Assembly: GCF_024362695.1 (NCBI RefSeq)
Contig: NC_065404.1
Coordinates: forward strand, 6,736,604 to 6,800,603
Source of the DNA: Pectinophora gossypiella
Taxonomy: Eukaryota > Arthropoda > Insecta > Lepidoptera > Gelechiidae
DNA length: 64,000 bases
Reading direction: 5' to 3'
Below, one piece after another: positions 1-10,395 of this stretch. Made by a program: the position numbers and the translations under genes. The first letter of the stretch is position 1; every line of letters begins with the position of its first letter. Below the pieces are notes generated by a model. It saw only the letters and a list, made by a program, of their open reading frames with translations, had not been told where the DNA came from and ran no database searches.

Positions 1-1384
1 TCATTGCTATCCTTAACATAATTAAACAAAGACACATTATATTTGGTGTCAATATGATGCCGTGTGCAGGGCAAATGAGTTACTTGGTAAAGCTGTAGGT
101 CTCCAAAATACTTCAGCCCTGAAGGAGGCACCGCAAATTCTCTGTTAATTACTGCTAAACTTTGCATGTGTAGTGGACATGCAGCCTGAAAAATAATAAT
201 TTACTTTTCATTGTGTTTTCTAATTACATGGCGTGATGTGTAGGTACTCTTAAGAGATGAATTGTCTTGGAATAAGGTATTTCAGTTATAAAATGCTAAT
301 CTAGAAATAGAAGCCAGTCAAGATGATCTATTTTCGAATTTTATTTATCAATAAAAGTGTAAAGCTTTACGCTTTTATTGATTGCATCACAGGACAGTGT
401 TTCCATATAAACTCCAAGGAAAACATTAATTTTGTTGTTTCGTAAAAAGTATCACATTTGGTTGTCAAGTAGCCTATTGGATGAGTTGGCTTTACAGTTT
501 CTCTCTCTATAAGGAATAGGAACCACATTCCTGTATTGTTTACTAGCTTACCTAGATAGCATTTTACACATAACATAGTATCATGCGGGGTACAAAAGGG
601 GTAGGCAGAGGTGTATAGTATACACCACCACTACTATTACTGTGTCTGTCCTCATCTGCTATGTAATAGGGGGTGAACCTGTTGTCATTCCTTTGAAGAA
701 CTTATAATAAGGAAAATACCCACCTTCAGTTGGTAGTCCAATGCCAAAAAGACAATGACAGAGGCCACTGTCCTTTGAGGAGGAATATTAAGAAGGAATT
801 TGATATCCACAACATCATTCTTGCCATCTTCGTTATAGTCATGTTCTTGAATCTATAAAATAGCAATAAAAATATATTTAATAAATAATAAGTTTACTAT
901 TATTTTATTACCAAGTAAAATTATTTGTACCTGAACTTCTGCACAGTTCTCTCCACCATTCATGACTTCATCATCTAATATGCTGGCTTCACCACATATT
1001 ATTGGTTGACTTGGGTCCTCTGTTTCTGCTATAAGCAGGAATTCATAAGTGAAGTGGACTGTTGGCTGCTCGTAAAAACTGTGTGACTTGAGCCAAAATC
1101 CTGAAATTGTATTTAAACAAATGTATTAACGTGCAAACATGGTATGGAAATTCTAGTAGGCGTTAGCAACGAATGATGCTGTAAATGCCGAGAACTAAAA
1201 AATGGGAGAGTAAGATTCGAAATAAATTGTATAACTGACCTCTGCTTCTGTAAGCTAAAATAAATGGTAAAACTATAGTCAATAACGTTGTCATCAACGT
1301 GAACAACATCGCTTTAGACAAAAAATAACTTTTGTACTGTATTTCGACATTACAACTAAATAACTTGTATAAGCCCATTTTCAT
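1..1384 (-). CDS. TMEM231: TMEM231, ciliary transition-zone membrane protein (exons 1-4, 3' end off window)
   Basis: Coding exons on the minus strand are 1384-1240, 1100-931, 852-724 and 185-1, the last cut by the window edge. All junctions are GT-AG and phases agree (1, 0, 0). The start is ATG at 1384; a second ATG at 1378 (MGLYKLF) aligns better with vertebrate TMEM231 starts. Residues about 24-43 form the first membrane helix, followed by YRSRG joined to FWLKSHSFYEQPTVHF, a hallmark of the family. Later exons encode IQEHDYNEDGKNDVVDIKF and GLKYFGDLQLYQ, again colinear with vertebrate TMEM231. The second membrane helix should lie in exons beyond the edge. In other animals the protein belongs to the MKS/B9 complex, which gates membrane protein entry at the base of the cilium. 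The gene is divergent from transglutaminase A. Intron 3 (186-723) contains a dispersed repeat at 284-485. Confidence 0.93.
284..485. repeat. Dispersed repeat family G, in TMEM231 intron 3
   Basis: ATCTAGAAATAGAAGCCAGT, AGTCAAGATGATC, CATCACAGGACAGTGTTTCC and TTTCGTAAAAAGTATCAC are shared with 60430-60800. It contains a small hairpin of its own (TCAATAAAAG / CTTTTATTGA at 348-379). The class is unknown. Confidence 0.6.
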
Positions 1385-1507
1385 CTCGACTTCAGTTGGA
1401 ATATTTTGCTTATAATTAGCTATAATTTGATAAAATTCAACTTATCGATTAGAAGTTCGTTCGACTTCATCTTATCAACTGTCAAAATCAAATTTTACAA
1501 ACATTCA

Positions 1508-1520
1508 GTCGCCTAGCAAC
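1508..1520 (-). promoter_or_regulatory. RFX X-box upstream of TMEM231
   Basis: On the minus strand this reads GTTGCTAGGCGAC, a full match to the X-box pattern RYYNYY-N(1)-RRNRAC. It lies 124 nt upstream of the TMEM231 start codon. RFX factors bind this site upstream of many ciliary genes in animals. The site is seen directly; its function is inferred from position and from the gene's role. Confidence 0.72.
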
Positions 1521-2498
1521 GAAACTTTTTTCTAAACTTTGAATATTAGGGTTTTGGTATCTATTTGGGGTTTGGTCTGATATTTCTTTAGTTGTAGGTG
1601 TATTATGAACTATATAAATCAAAATTAATATTTTGATGACAAAACGCAGCATTAATTAGCAGCTGTGTAAAAGTCTGTCTGCCTTAAGTCTGTTCAGAGA
1701 TATGGCAGTGTTAAAACAAAAGGATTGAAAGTGCGTACTCGGTAGCAAGTACCGCGATATCATATTTCTAGGTTTTGTCTGTTACACAATGGTAGAGTAT
1801 GGCGCGTATAAAATTATTTTGAATAAGTAGGTACATCACGGTAACTATTTTCGTTTGTATCTACCTGTCTTTATAAGTTTCGTTTATCTAATATTTTGTA
1901 TATTATGCTTAGGTACCTATATTAGGTATTAATCTAGGAGTCTAGGTGGAGGTCGTCGATTTGGTTGAATATCAGTTTTCAAAGTTCTTAGATCTTATAC
2001 AAAAATGTTTGAACATGCTATGTTATCTGACCTAAACGTGGCGTTTTTCTATTGCGACTGTATCCTTCTAGGCTAGGTAGAGCTTTAGATTGATTAGTAG
2101 ATTGTAGTGTACCCTTTTTCATTATTCTGTAAATAGTATGCCAAATGATTTTAACGAATGACTACTTACTTATATATTTTTTTCTCCCACTATTACGTAC
2201 GAAAATCTTCCGATCAAGTAGTGTATTATTTTTTTGTAAACGAGGCATTTTTTTTACTACCCAATAGGAAGATAACAGATGAAGAGTGGTCTCTGCCGCT
2301 ATAAACTAATTATAATAATACACAGAAAATTGTAGGCAACTGTACTACGCAATGTGCGTGAGTAGTAAAATAACAAAGAATTCTTGTTTGACTACAAGTG
2401 AGTGAGCAAAGACAATTGTCGTGCTACAAACTGGCAACTGCGGCGCCTGCGCTGACAACTGACACCTAAGCGGTGAACGATCCCTTAGGTTAGTCTAC

Positions 2499-2506
2499 TA
2501 TATAAG
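2499..2506 (+). promoter_or_regulatory. TATA box of transglutaminase A
   Basis: The octamer TATATAAG lies 112 nt upstream of the ATG at 2618. Transcription would be expected to start about 30 nt downstream, near the GACAGCATT at 2526-2534. A focused TATA promoter suits an inducible or tissue-specific gene, unlike the TATA-less ciliary neighbours. Confidence 0.55.
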
Positions 2507-2617
2507 ATGTCCTGACGATCCAACTGACAGCATTCGCTCTGGTATAATTCCGGAGCAGAGTTTAGTCCTCCATCAGGACTCGGATTTATTTAGCACACTA
2601 ACCACATCTCCGCCAAG

Positions 2618-5600
2618 ATGTCCATGGTCCGCCGGTCGAGTATGGACAGAATGTCCTCTAGCATGACCTCCAGCATGACTGGAATGGGACTTGGCGGAAT
2701 AACTGGACTGACATCCGGGATGAGCACGTTGAGTTGCATGCGGGAGCAGCAGATGACTATAGGCGGGATGCCTTCCAACTACGTCCCTGGCCTGTCGGCG
2801 TATTACAACATTTCGAGTTTCTGTCAACGTCCGGGGCAGACACGCCGTTGGCCTATGCAACGAGCGGGGCCTACGGCGCAACATCGTCCAGGGCGTTCGC
2901 ACAGCACGGGCTCGCTGCACCGCATGAAGCATTCAACCAGGAATAGCCCGAATACGCAGTACACTCACAACTTGATCTGCAAGCTTGCTGATCAAAATGA
3001 ACGCCGCCGCCGTCAAGACACACTGGAACAACTTCCTCAAAGTTATTATTCGCAACAGCCTCTGAAAGTAGAGTTGACTGAATTTTATCCGAGAGACAAC
3101 TCTAAGGATCACCACACCGAACAATATGATCTTGTTAACGACAATGTCTTACCGAACCCAGTATTGCGAAGGGGACAGAATTTCTTCTTCGCGGTTCGCT
3201 TCGATAGAACCTTCGATAAGCAGCAGGATATGATACGACTCGTCTTCTGCTTTGGTAAGTGGTTTATTAGTAATTTGTTTTGGAAATAATATGAGCTTCT
3301 GTTAATTTACCGACTACAATTAAATGTCTGTAGGTTCCAAGCCGAGCGTCACTAAGGGTACTCGAGTGGTTCTTCCTGTTAACTGGAGCACGCAGCAAGG
3401 AATGTACCCGCATTCACGTGAAATGATGGGAATGGGCATGGGTATGGGCATGGGGATGGGAATGGGCATGGGTATGGGAATGTCTCGGATGCAGGATACA
3501 AGCTCTAGCATGGCGATGGGTTCAATGGGCACTATGGGTACTATGGGACCTATGAGCACTATGCCTATGGGAACCATGGGTACAATGGGAGCTATTGGCC
3601 CCATGAGTGGTATGCGAGAAACTACTAGTTACGGCGTTCGTCGTAGCTCGTTCAGCAATGAACCCTTGCCTATACAACACAGCCCTCTTAGCCCGCACGG
3701 GCCGATGGATCGTCCTATGGCAGATCGTTACGGAGGAACCACTCAGCATTCTACGTACAATCGTGGTTTTGGTTCCCGTCATGGATCGCGTCATGGTTCC
3801 ATGCAGAACTTGGCGAGTATGGCGCATGATATGGATAGATGGGACATAAGTATCCAGCGTCAAGATGGTAACACTGTCACCTTCCAAGTTCATATTCCGG
3901 CTACCGCGCCCGTGGGCGTCTGGAACTGCTGGGTTCAAACTAATCGTTTTGGCCAGCGTGATAATCGCCATGACTACAAGTGCGATGAAGACATTTATAT
4001 CCTGTTCAACCCGTGGTGTCGTGAAGACCCCGTGTACATGGACAACGAATCCTTCAGAAGGGAGTACGTCATGAACGAGCACGGAAAGATTTGGTGTGGA
4101 ACTTGGCGTCAACCAAAAGGACGCAAATGGATTTACGGACAGTTCGATGATGTTGTATTGCCGGCGTGTATGTACTTGCTGGAACGCAGTGGCCTCGAAC
4201 ACTCCGAACGTGGTAATCCAATTCGTGTTTGCAGAGCTATATCGTCTATGGTAGGTTGCGCATAAATAAAGTTAATTTTATAGTAACAATTAACAATTTT
4301 ATGGCGAATTAATTTGATTAGGTATCTTTTACAGATAAATGCAAATCATGACGACGACGGAGTCATGGTCGGTCGTTATGACGGGGAATATAAAGATGGC
4401 GTGGCTCCTCACGCATGGACTGGATCAGTGGCTATTCTTGAGCGCTATCTGACCGATGGCGGACGTCCAGTGGAATACGGCCAATGCTGGGTATACTCAG
4501 GACTTGTCGTCAGTATTTGTCGAGCTCTGGGCATTCCTTGCCGCTCCGTTACCAACTATGTGTCGGCACATGATACGAATAGAACGTTCACGGTGGACAA
4601 GTACTTCGACCATGACGGCAACGAGGTACCTAACGGACCCGATGAAGACTGCTACGATTCCTGTTGGAACTTCCACGTTTGGAATGACGTATGGATGCAA
4701 CGTCCGGACTTGCCGCAAGGTAAGGATAATGATAAAGGTATGTTTACTTCAGCTTTGCGTAGGATTGAATATAATTCCTGCATACTTCCCCTTATAATGC
4801 GACTACACCTAAAGGTTATAGCAGATTTTATTGATCTACTATACATTAGGATTAAGAATTATTTAAAGCGGTTTGTATGTCGAGTTCCTAACCATAACTA
4901 TTGCGAATCAGGTTATAGTGGATGGCAGATTATCGACTCTACGCCGCAGGAAGAGGCAGAGTCGGTGTATCACTGTGGCCCAGCCAGTGTGGAAGCCGTA
5001 CGCCGAGGCGAAGTGGGCTTCCAGTATGATACGCCCTTCATGTACTGCCAGCTTAATGCCGAACTGTGCCACTTCCAGGAGGAAGAAAATTCGGAATGGG
5101 GCTTCATTCGAATGGCCTCAAACCAATATCAGTAAGTAGAATTCTTTTTAATGACAATTTATGTTTTTTTCATACTGTTTGATTATAAATATTTATGTAA
5201 TGATCGTCTCCTAGGGTGGGCCGCAAGATCCTTACGAAGAACCCGAACCGTGATGACGATGAAGGCGAGAGCGACATGCTGGAGATCACACACGAGTACA
5301 AGACGGTGGAAAGTACATCACCTGAACGCCTTGCGATTATCGCCTCCTGCCGCGGCTATCAGCGTCTGCAGCAGTACTATGAATATCCCGACCGCAACTA
5401 TGAAGACGTTTACTTTGAACTCATGGACATTGACTTAGTTCCGTACGGCCAGCCTTTCGATTGTACTATGAACATTCAGGTAAATTTAGAATATTTGTAA
5501 TTGTAGAATTTGTATTTTATATGTGTGTGTTAACTTGATGTGCCTTTGCAGAACAAATCCCACGAAGACCGTACTATCTGGTGTGTCTTGACGGCTTCCT

Positions 5601-6846
5601 CTTGCTACTACACTGGCGCCATAGCGTCGAGGCTGCGAAGGGCCCAGGGAGAGTTTGTGGTTCGTGCAGGACAGCGTGAAGTTCTGAAGCTGCATGTTAC
5701 ACCCCAAGAGTACATGGACAAACTTGTTGACCACACCATGGTTAAAGTTCACGCCATGGCTTATGTGAAGCAAACGCGCCAAGCATGGTCCGATGAAGAC
5801 GACTTCCCGTTACATAAACCGAGGATGCAAGTGCAGGTATTCAATTACTACGTATTGCTACGTATGTAGTGTAGGTATTCTATCGTGTGAGTTATGAGGT
5901 GGATTACCAACTTCATCAATCCTGGTGTCAGGGTTAATATTGAGCCGCCAAAGTCCCCTGACATGACTCATGTAACGACTACGCGTACTTACATCAGTAA
6001 GTAGTAACCGGGACCAACGGCTTAACGTGCCTTCCGAAGCACGAATCATCATACTTCTGGACAATCGGGTGATGAGCCTGCAATATCCTAAGCAAACCAG
6101 GGCTAACAAAGTGATTTTTGTGATATGTCCCCACTGGGATTCAAACCCGGGACCTCAGGATTGTGAGCCCAATGCTCAACCACTGGACCACAGAGGCCGT
6201 TATAATGTAAATAGATGGATAATAATCATAAAAAAGTTTGAAATTAAAGTATGAAATTCTAATCAATGTTCATGTCCTCCAGGTGAGAGGCCAGCCTTGC
6301 ATCGGACAGGAATGCCCCGTGACGTTCAGTTTCCAGAATCCGTTGAACGTCCACCTGACTGAATGCTACTTCAGCTTCGAAGGGAATGGTGTACAGAGGC
6401 CGCGACAGGTACGTTGTCTACTGCAAACGTAGAGTTTAGAGACGATCGTAATCGTATGTAGAGTTTGAAGTTTTGTTTGGTACCTACATCATTTAGGTAT
6501 TGTAGATTAAAAGTAAAAAGTGAAACCCTTCATCGACTTCACTATATTCATTATCACTACTCAGCCGGGAAAATGGGGAGCGCTGAGGGCTGTCACCTGG
6601 TAAAATTTAAGACAACAGGCGCTCAAATTTGAGCGAATCTCGGCTCAGGGCGTCGACTGAGACTATTTTTAAGAATTTGTTGTGATTTTACAGATAAGGT
6701 TCCGCGACGTGAAGCCTGGGGAGTTCGTGAACTATCAGGACAAGTTCATGCCGCGGCGGCACGGGGAACGCCGCATCGTTGTGACGTTCTCGTCGCGGCA
6801 GCTGGACGAGATCTTCGGCTGCTGCATGGTGAACGTGCGTGGCTAG
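2618..6846 (+). CDS. Transglutaminase A (protein-glutamine gamma-glutamyltransferase, annulin family), 8 coding exons, 995 aa
   Basis: Exons: 2618-3254, 3334-4250, 4335-4719, 4912-5131, 5215-5479, 5552-5836, 6283-6408, 6694-6846. All junctions are GT-AG and in phase. The ATG sits in a good context (GCCAAGATGTCC). The product crosslinks proteins between glutamine and lysine side chains in a Ca2+-dependent way. Domains: a Met/Ser- and Arg-rich leader (about 1-150); N-terminal beta-sandwich from about 150 (HHTEQYDL, VLRRGQNFFFAVRFDR); a Met/Gly/Ser-rich insertion (about 225-375) splitting that sandwich; catalytic core with Cys569 in YGQCWVYSG, His632 in FHVWND and Asp655 in WQIIDSTPQE; two C-terminal beta-barrels. 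Triad spacing (63 and 23) is close to vertebrate enzymes (58 and 23 in human TG2). The length exceeds the usual 690-770 aa because of the leader and insertion. No signal peptide or myristoylation site is seen. Intron 6 carries a SINE. Confidence 0.93.
3423..3612 (+). repeat. Met-Gly dipeptide run and Met-rich low-complexity tract inside transglutaminase A
   Basis: Nine successive Met-Gly pairs (ATGGGN hexamers, about residues 244-262) are followed by MGTMG, MGPMST and MPMGT motifs up to about residue 306. The third base of the Gly codons varies (A, C, T and G all occur), so the DNA is not a perfect hexamer array, which hints that the peptide pattern is kept. It sits between the strand ending GTRVVLPVN and the strand WDISIQRQDGNTVTF of the N-terminal sandwich. 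Confidence 0.9.
4720..4911 (+). other. Transglutaminase A intron 3: 192 nt, multiple of three, no stop codon
   Basis: The intron is bounded by CAAG/GTAAGG and ATCAG/GTTATA. It is exactly 64 codons long and open in the reading frame of its flanking exons, so retention would insert 64 residues between His632 and Asp655 of the catalytic triad. Splicing gives the conserved join PQ-GYSGWQIIDSTP, so the spliced form must be the enzyme. Confidence 0.7.
5877..6202 (-). mobile_element. tRNA-derived SINE type 1, in transglutaminase A intron 6
   Basis: On the minus strand it starts with a tRNA-like head (CCTCTGTGGTCCAGTGGTTG as A box, GGGTTTGAATCCCAG as B box), followed by a central part containing AAATCACTTTGT and the tail ACCAGGATTGATGAAGTTGG. 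Related copies lie at 28607-28928, 33797-34111, 53307-53636, 61075-61245 and 61541-62035. Confidence 0.85.
6560..6662 (-). mobile_element. Jockey-like LINE 3'-end fragment in transglutaminase A intron 7
   Basis: The segment with AAATGGGGAGCGCTGAGGGC and GCGAATCTCGGCTCAGGGCG matches the antisense of the Jockey-like 3' UTR found many times in this window, with part of the last 50 nt missing. It ends about 30 nt before the acceptor of exon 8. Confidence 0.65.
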
Positions 6847-7002
6847 CTAGCCGGCGGCCCCCGCGCGCCCTCCCCGCGCGCCGCCTCGGGGCCGACCTCG
6901 CCGCAGGCGCTGCACATGGACCGCTCGTTTGTCTCGTACACTGCGCCGGATCAACATTTGTATGTTCAAGGGGAGGAAGTGGTTGTGTTAAAGACTATTT
7001 AA
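6847..7002 (+). other. In-frame open extension after the transglutaminase A stop (possible readthrough tail)
   Basis: The stop TAG at 6844-6846 is followed by CTA, then by 51 sense codons to TAA at 7000-7002. The extension starts LAGGPRAPSPRAASGP and ends LYVQGEEVVVLKTI. It is GC-rich at first, like coding exons here and unlike the AT-rich UTR that begins right after 7002. UAG followed by C, and CUA in particular, is a leaky stop context in insects. The enzyme without it already has complete barrels. It could be an ordinary 3' UTR; see findings. Confidence 0.45.
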
Positions 7003-7267
7003 TCCTTGCATGCCCCGCACTCAGGATATGCGACTTACTTTACAAGTTGACTTTGTTGGATGTGCAAATTTTGTCTATTTATAGATTCATTGTTACACAT
7101 GACGACTTGGCTAGTGTTATGGACGGAACTCATGATGTCATTTTTGTATTTTCACACTTGCACATATCAAATGTAAAAACCCAAAAAAATATATTCATTT
7201 TATTAATTCACGTTTTGCACTGACCGTTTGTTGTGTTTTATTATGTTTGTTTTTAAATGAGATTCTT

Positions 7268-7481
7268 AATAAATAAGATGGGAACCGATGCTTCAAGTGC
7301 CATAATGTTTTTATAGTACTTCTTAATAAAATAAATAAATGAAATATTTAAATAAGAAAATAGATATAAGGAAATATACTTATTCTTAATTCTAAGTTTC
7401 TATTCTAAGTAAAAACTTTTTATAAAAGAAGAAAAAAAATATTGCACTGTGTTTGTGTGTTTTTGGGATCTCAAAAATAAA
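7268..7481 (+). terminator. Candidate poly(A) signals of transglutaminase A
   Basis: AATAAA hexamers occur at 7268-7273 and again near 7326 and 7476-7481. Each could end a 3' UTR of 0.4-0.65 kb. Which is used cannot be told from the sequence. Confidence 0.4.
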
Positions 7482-8007
7482 AGCATTCACTGCAGCTTTT
7501 CAAATATAACGTTTCTTTATTTAATCCTGCCTTATCTTTTAGGGATAATGCGAGTGCGTGTATGTAGGTACCTATTTAAAACACTAACAATGTTCTCCAC
7601 TGACTGACCACGAAACGTGCCTTGGCGCATATTCAGCTAATCCGTGACGCTGTAATGTTGAAAGTCGATTACCTCAAAACATCTACACTACACCACGAAA
7701 TTCTGTAAAATACATGTGTCACTTTGTTGTACTGTACACGCGTCATATCCTCCTTTAAGTGATAAACTTCTTATAAAAGAGGATGGGTTGGTTACAAGTG
7801 GTAGTAACTAGTAACCGAACAATAAGTTATAATAAATTGCTCTACCTACCTCTGTAAAAATACGGCTTCTTTCTTGGAGTAACCCTACCTACGTATGTGG
7901 GTAAAAGATTATTGAATCTTCGCATAGGTACCCCACACTGCGGATATGTCACTTACTTTACTTGCGTAAAACCTATTTACGTGGAAAAATATAGGTAGTC
8001 TTTTCTG

Positions 8008-8093
8008 ACATGACTTATTGTAGATTTGCCTCAGGCGGCATTAACTACTTGGCTCACACCCGGTACACAAATTAAAGACAACAGACCGGAGGG
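8008..8093 (-). mobile_element. Jockey-like LINE 3'-end fragment
   Basis: GACTTATTGTAGATTTGCC followed by GGCATTAACTACTTGGC and CCGGTACA matches the antisense of the Jockey-like tail. It runs directly into a type 3 SINE at GAGGGT/GCCGTGG. Confidence 0.75.
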
Positions 8094-8440
8094 TGCCGTG
8101 GTAGCCCAGTTGGTAGGACGCTTGCTTCTCACTTTGAAGTCGCAGGTTCGAATCCAGGCCTAAACCAATGATTGTCAAATTTGTTTTCCAATTCATGTTT
8201 GTATCATACCTAAATGATTATCACTTGGTGAACGAACACATCGTGAGGAAACCCACATTCCCGAGAAATGCATTTTTCGGAGGTATGTGATCTAATCTGT
8301 ATTGGGCTGGTTTTCCGTTCGCGGGATGGAAGGTCAGACAGATAGTCGCTTCTGTAAAAAACCGGACCTGTCAAATCTTCAGGTTACCTAACCTGAAGCG
8401 TACCCTGTGGTAAACGGGATAATGCTAGGAAGATCATGAG
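8094..8440 (+). mobile_element. tRNA-derived SINE type 3
   Basis: It has a tRNA-like head (GTGGTAGCCCAGTTGG as A box, GCAGGTTCGAATCC as B box) and then the body with GAGGAAACCCACATTCCCGA, GGAAGGTCAGACAG and AACGGGATAATGCTAGGAAG. Other copies: 33553-33775, 34811-35175, 48265-48600 (minus) and 54683-54772 (minus). Confidence 0.87.
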
Positions 8441-9009
8441 ACTGGAGGTTATATTTGAAAGAATGAATCGACTCTAGTGGGCAGATAGCCATAAGCGCTG
8501 AATGGTCTCCTTTTTCCTAATTTCCAATTTCCCAATCGTCGACCATCGGGGTCGGTAACGGGGCCGTGACAGTAAAATATAGGTATGAGTATAATATTAA
8601 CGCAAGCTTTAAGAAACTACCGAGTTTAACGCCTACTTATTATCTAGATCTAAGTATACTATACTGTTCCCCAAACGATGCTGCGTGCCCGAACACCTGC
8701 ACGCAGGAGGATCTGATGAGCGCTGCAGATAGCGCCATACTTGTTGCCAAGTTTTGGGCCGACACTATTTAGTTTGCCATCGACACGATAAGAAGATCTA
8801 GATCTATAAGGCTGCCCTAATTATCTGCTTATTATCTAGATATATTAGATAGATCTTGATAAGGGCATAATTATTGTCTTGTCCCTATTGGGACTGTAAG
8901 CTATAGGACTTTATTAGTAGCTTATAGTAGATACGTACCAAATTCCACCACAATTATTATCTTGATGGTGACACTGCTACAACGATTCAATCAACAGTGT
9001 TCCAATTCC

Positions 9010-9293
9010 CCCCGACCCGATTACTCTAGCCAGAGAGGACCCCGATACCGACCCCGCCGGCGTGGTCGACGATTTCCCTCAATCAACGCTTATCGCTATC
9101 GACCCTTTAGGGTCGATTAATTCTTTCAAATATTTTTCCTCTCAGACGAAGCCCTGAGTCGAGGTTTGCGCCCACTGGGCACCCTCAGGCCTGTTGTCTT
9201 AAACGTTGTACCGGGTGAGAGCCTTCAGCGCTCCCCATTTGTCCAGCCAAGTAGTTAATGCCATCTGCGGTAAATCTACAATAAGTCACGTTC
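9010..9293 (+). mobile_element. Jockey-like LINE 3' end (5'-truncated)
   Basis: In sense orientation it reads from ACCCCGATACCGACCCCGCC to the tail CAAATCTACAATAAGTCACG. It is one of at least fourteen copies here that share the 3' end but stop at different 5' points, the signature of target-primed reverse transcription. Confidence 0.83.
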
Positions 9294-9748
9294 AAATTAT
9301 AAAATTATAAAAGGTGTTCCAATTAACTACCTATGTCATTATATTAAGATGACTAAGTTATGTCCTAATAATTCCCCTATAATAAGAGGTCAAGGACTTT
9401 TCCTTAATCAAACGTTTTGTTTCCTCTGAAAATGATTACTAATTCCATTGTATTTAAGTACCTAATAATGAATTGACTGAATGAGAATTACGTTCGACGT
9501 GCGCAGATCAGCGTTGGTACTACCACAAGTTATGTATAAATGTATCCGCCTATATACAATTAGTAGGGTAGCTACTACGGAATTGTAATGTATTTTGACT
9601 TTATTTATCTTATTTCTTTAAGAACTGTGTGAAATATACAGTTTATCCCATATCAAATACCTTATTCCATTTAGATATCATGGGACTTATACATACTTAG
9701 CTGGCGAACAGTGGCTTACCCCTTCGGGAATACAGGAATGTTGTGTTC

Positions 9749-9896
9749 AGTCATGAATGAGCAATATCATGTACCCACTTTAGAACCCTGTCACACTATC
9801 ATATTTGACGTTTAATGAGACTTATGGTTTAATTTGTCAAAAAAGTTAATGTGATATGGTTTCGAAGTGTATACATATTAGTATTCGTGACCGTTC
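9749..9896. mobile_element. Small inverted-repeat element (MITE family C)
   Basis: It starts AGTCATGAATGAGCAATATC and ends ATACATATTAGTATTCGTGA; the two ends are imperfect inverted repeats. A second copy lies at 18309-18456, with the shared core TTAATGTGA and TTTGTCAAAAAAG. Confidence 0.6.
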
Positions 9897-10170
9897 ATAT
9901 ATCTACGACAAAAAATAACTAACACGTCCTTTGCTGCATATCGTCACGGATATCGTCGCTGACGTCGCTAACTGACGTACTTATCTGAAGTTTATAGCGA
10001 ATCTGATTTGCACCTTTTGTTATTGTCAATAAGACACAAATTATTTAAGAAAAAAATTGCATATACGTCAGTTTGCAAAGTCAGCCACGAATATCATCCA
10101 GTAATAGAGGCCCGTGTTGCTCTATGTCCAGCAACAGTTACTAAATAGCTTTTTTAAGACTACTTATATA

Positions 10171-10395
10171 CAGGGTGTTAGTGACATCGTAACGAATACT
10201 CAGGGGGATGATTCAGACCATGATTCTGAGTTAATATCAAGTGGAATTTTCCGTCGCGAAATTCATTATTATGTAGATTTTTAAAATTATTTTCAATTCT
10301 ATACTTTTGCGATGGGAAATTCAACTTGATATTGACTCAGAATAATCAGCTGAATCATCTCCCTCAGTTTTCGTTACGATGTCACTAACACCCTG
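10171..10395. mobile_element. MITE family A, single copy, TA-flanked
   Basis: The terminal inverted repeat begins CAGGGTGTTAGTGACATCGT and ends with its complement at CACTAACACCCTG, flanked by TA on both sides. Each arm is about 90 nt, so the element can fold almost entirely into a hairpin. Composite double copies occur at 19620-20106 and 22950-23436. Confidence 0.88.

Larger units (their letters stand above)
1385..2617. other. Divergent intergenic region between TMEM231 and transglutaminase A
   Basis: This 1.2 kb AT-rich spacer separates two divergently transcribed genes. It holds the TMEM231 X-box near its left end and a TATA box near its right end. No coding exon and no obvious dispersed element was found between about 1560 and 2490. 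Confidence 0.6.

Noticed and set aside
2734..2946. Alternative frame through transglutaminase A exon 1 encoding an Ala/Ser-rich 70-residue peptide
   Set aside because: It looks protein-like, but the frame from 2618 is open throughout and leads directly into the conserved N-domain, whereas this frame ends at a stop without a splice signal that would rescue it. A sequencing frameshift in the leader cannot be fully excluded.
3522..4202. 226-codon open frame on the minus strand
   Set aside because: It is the exact antisense of transglutaminase A exon 2; its His/Thr/Ser runs mirror the Met-rich tract and it has no family resemblance.
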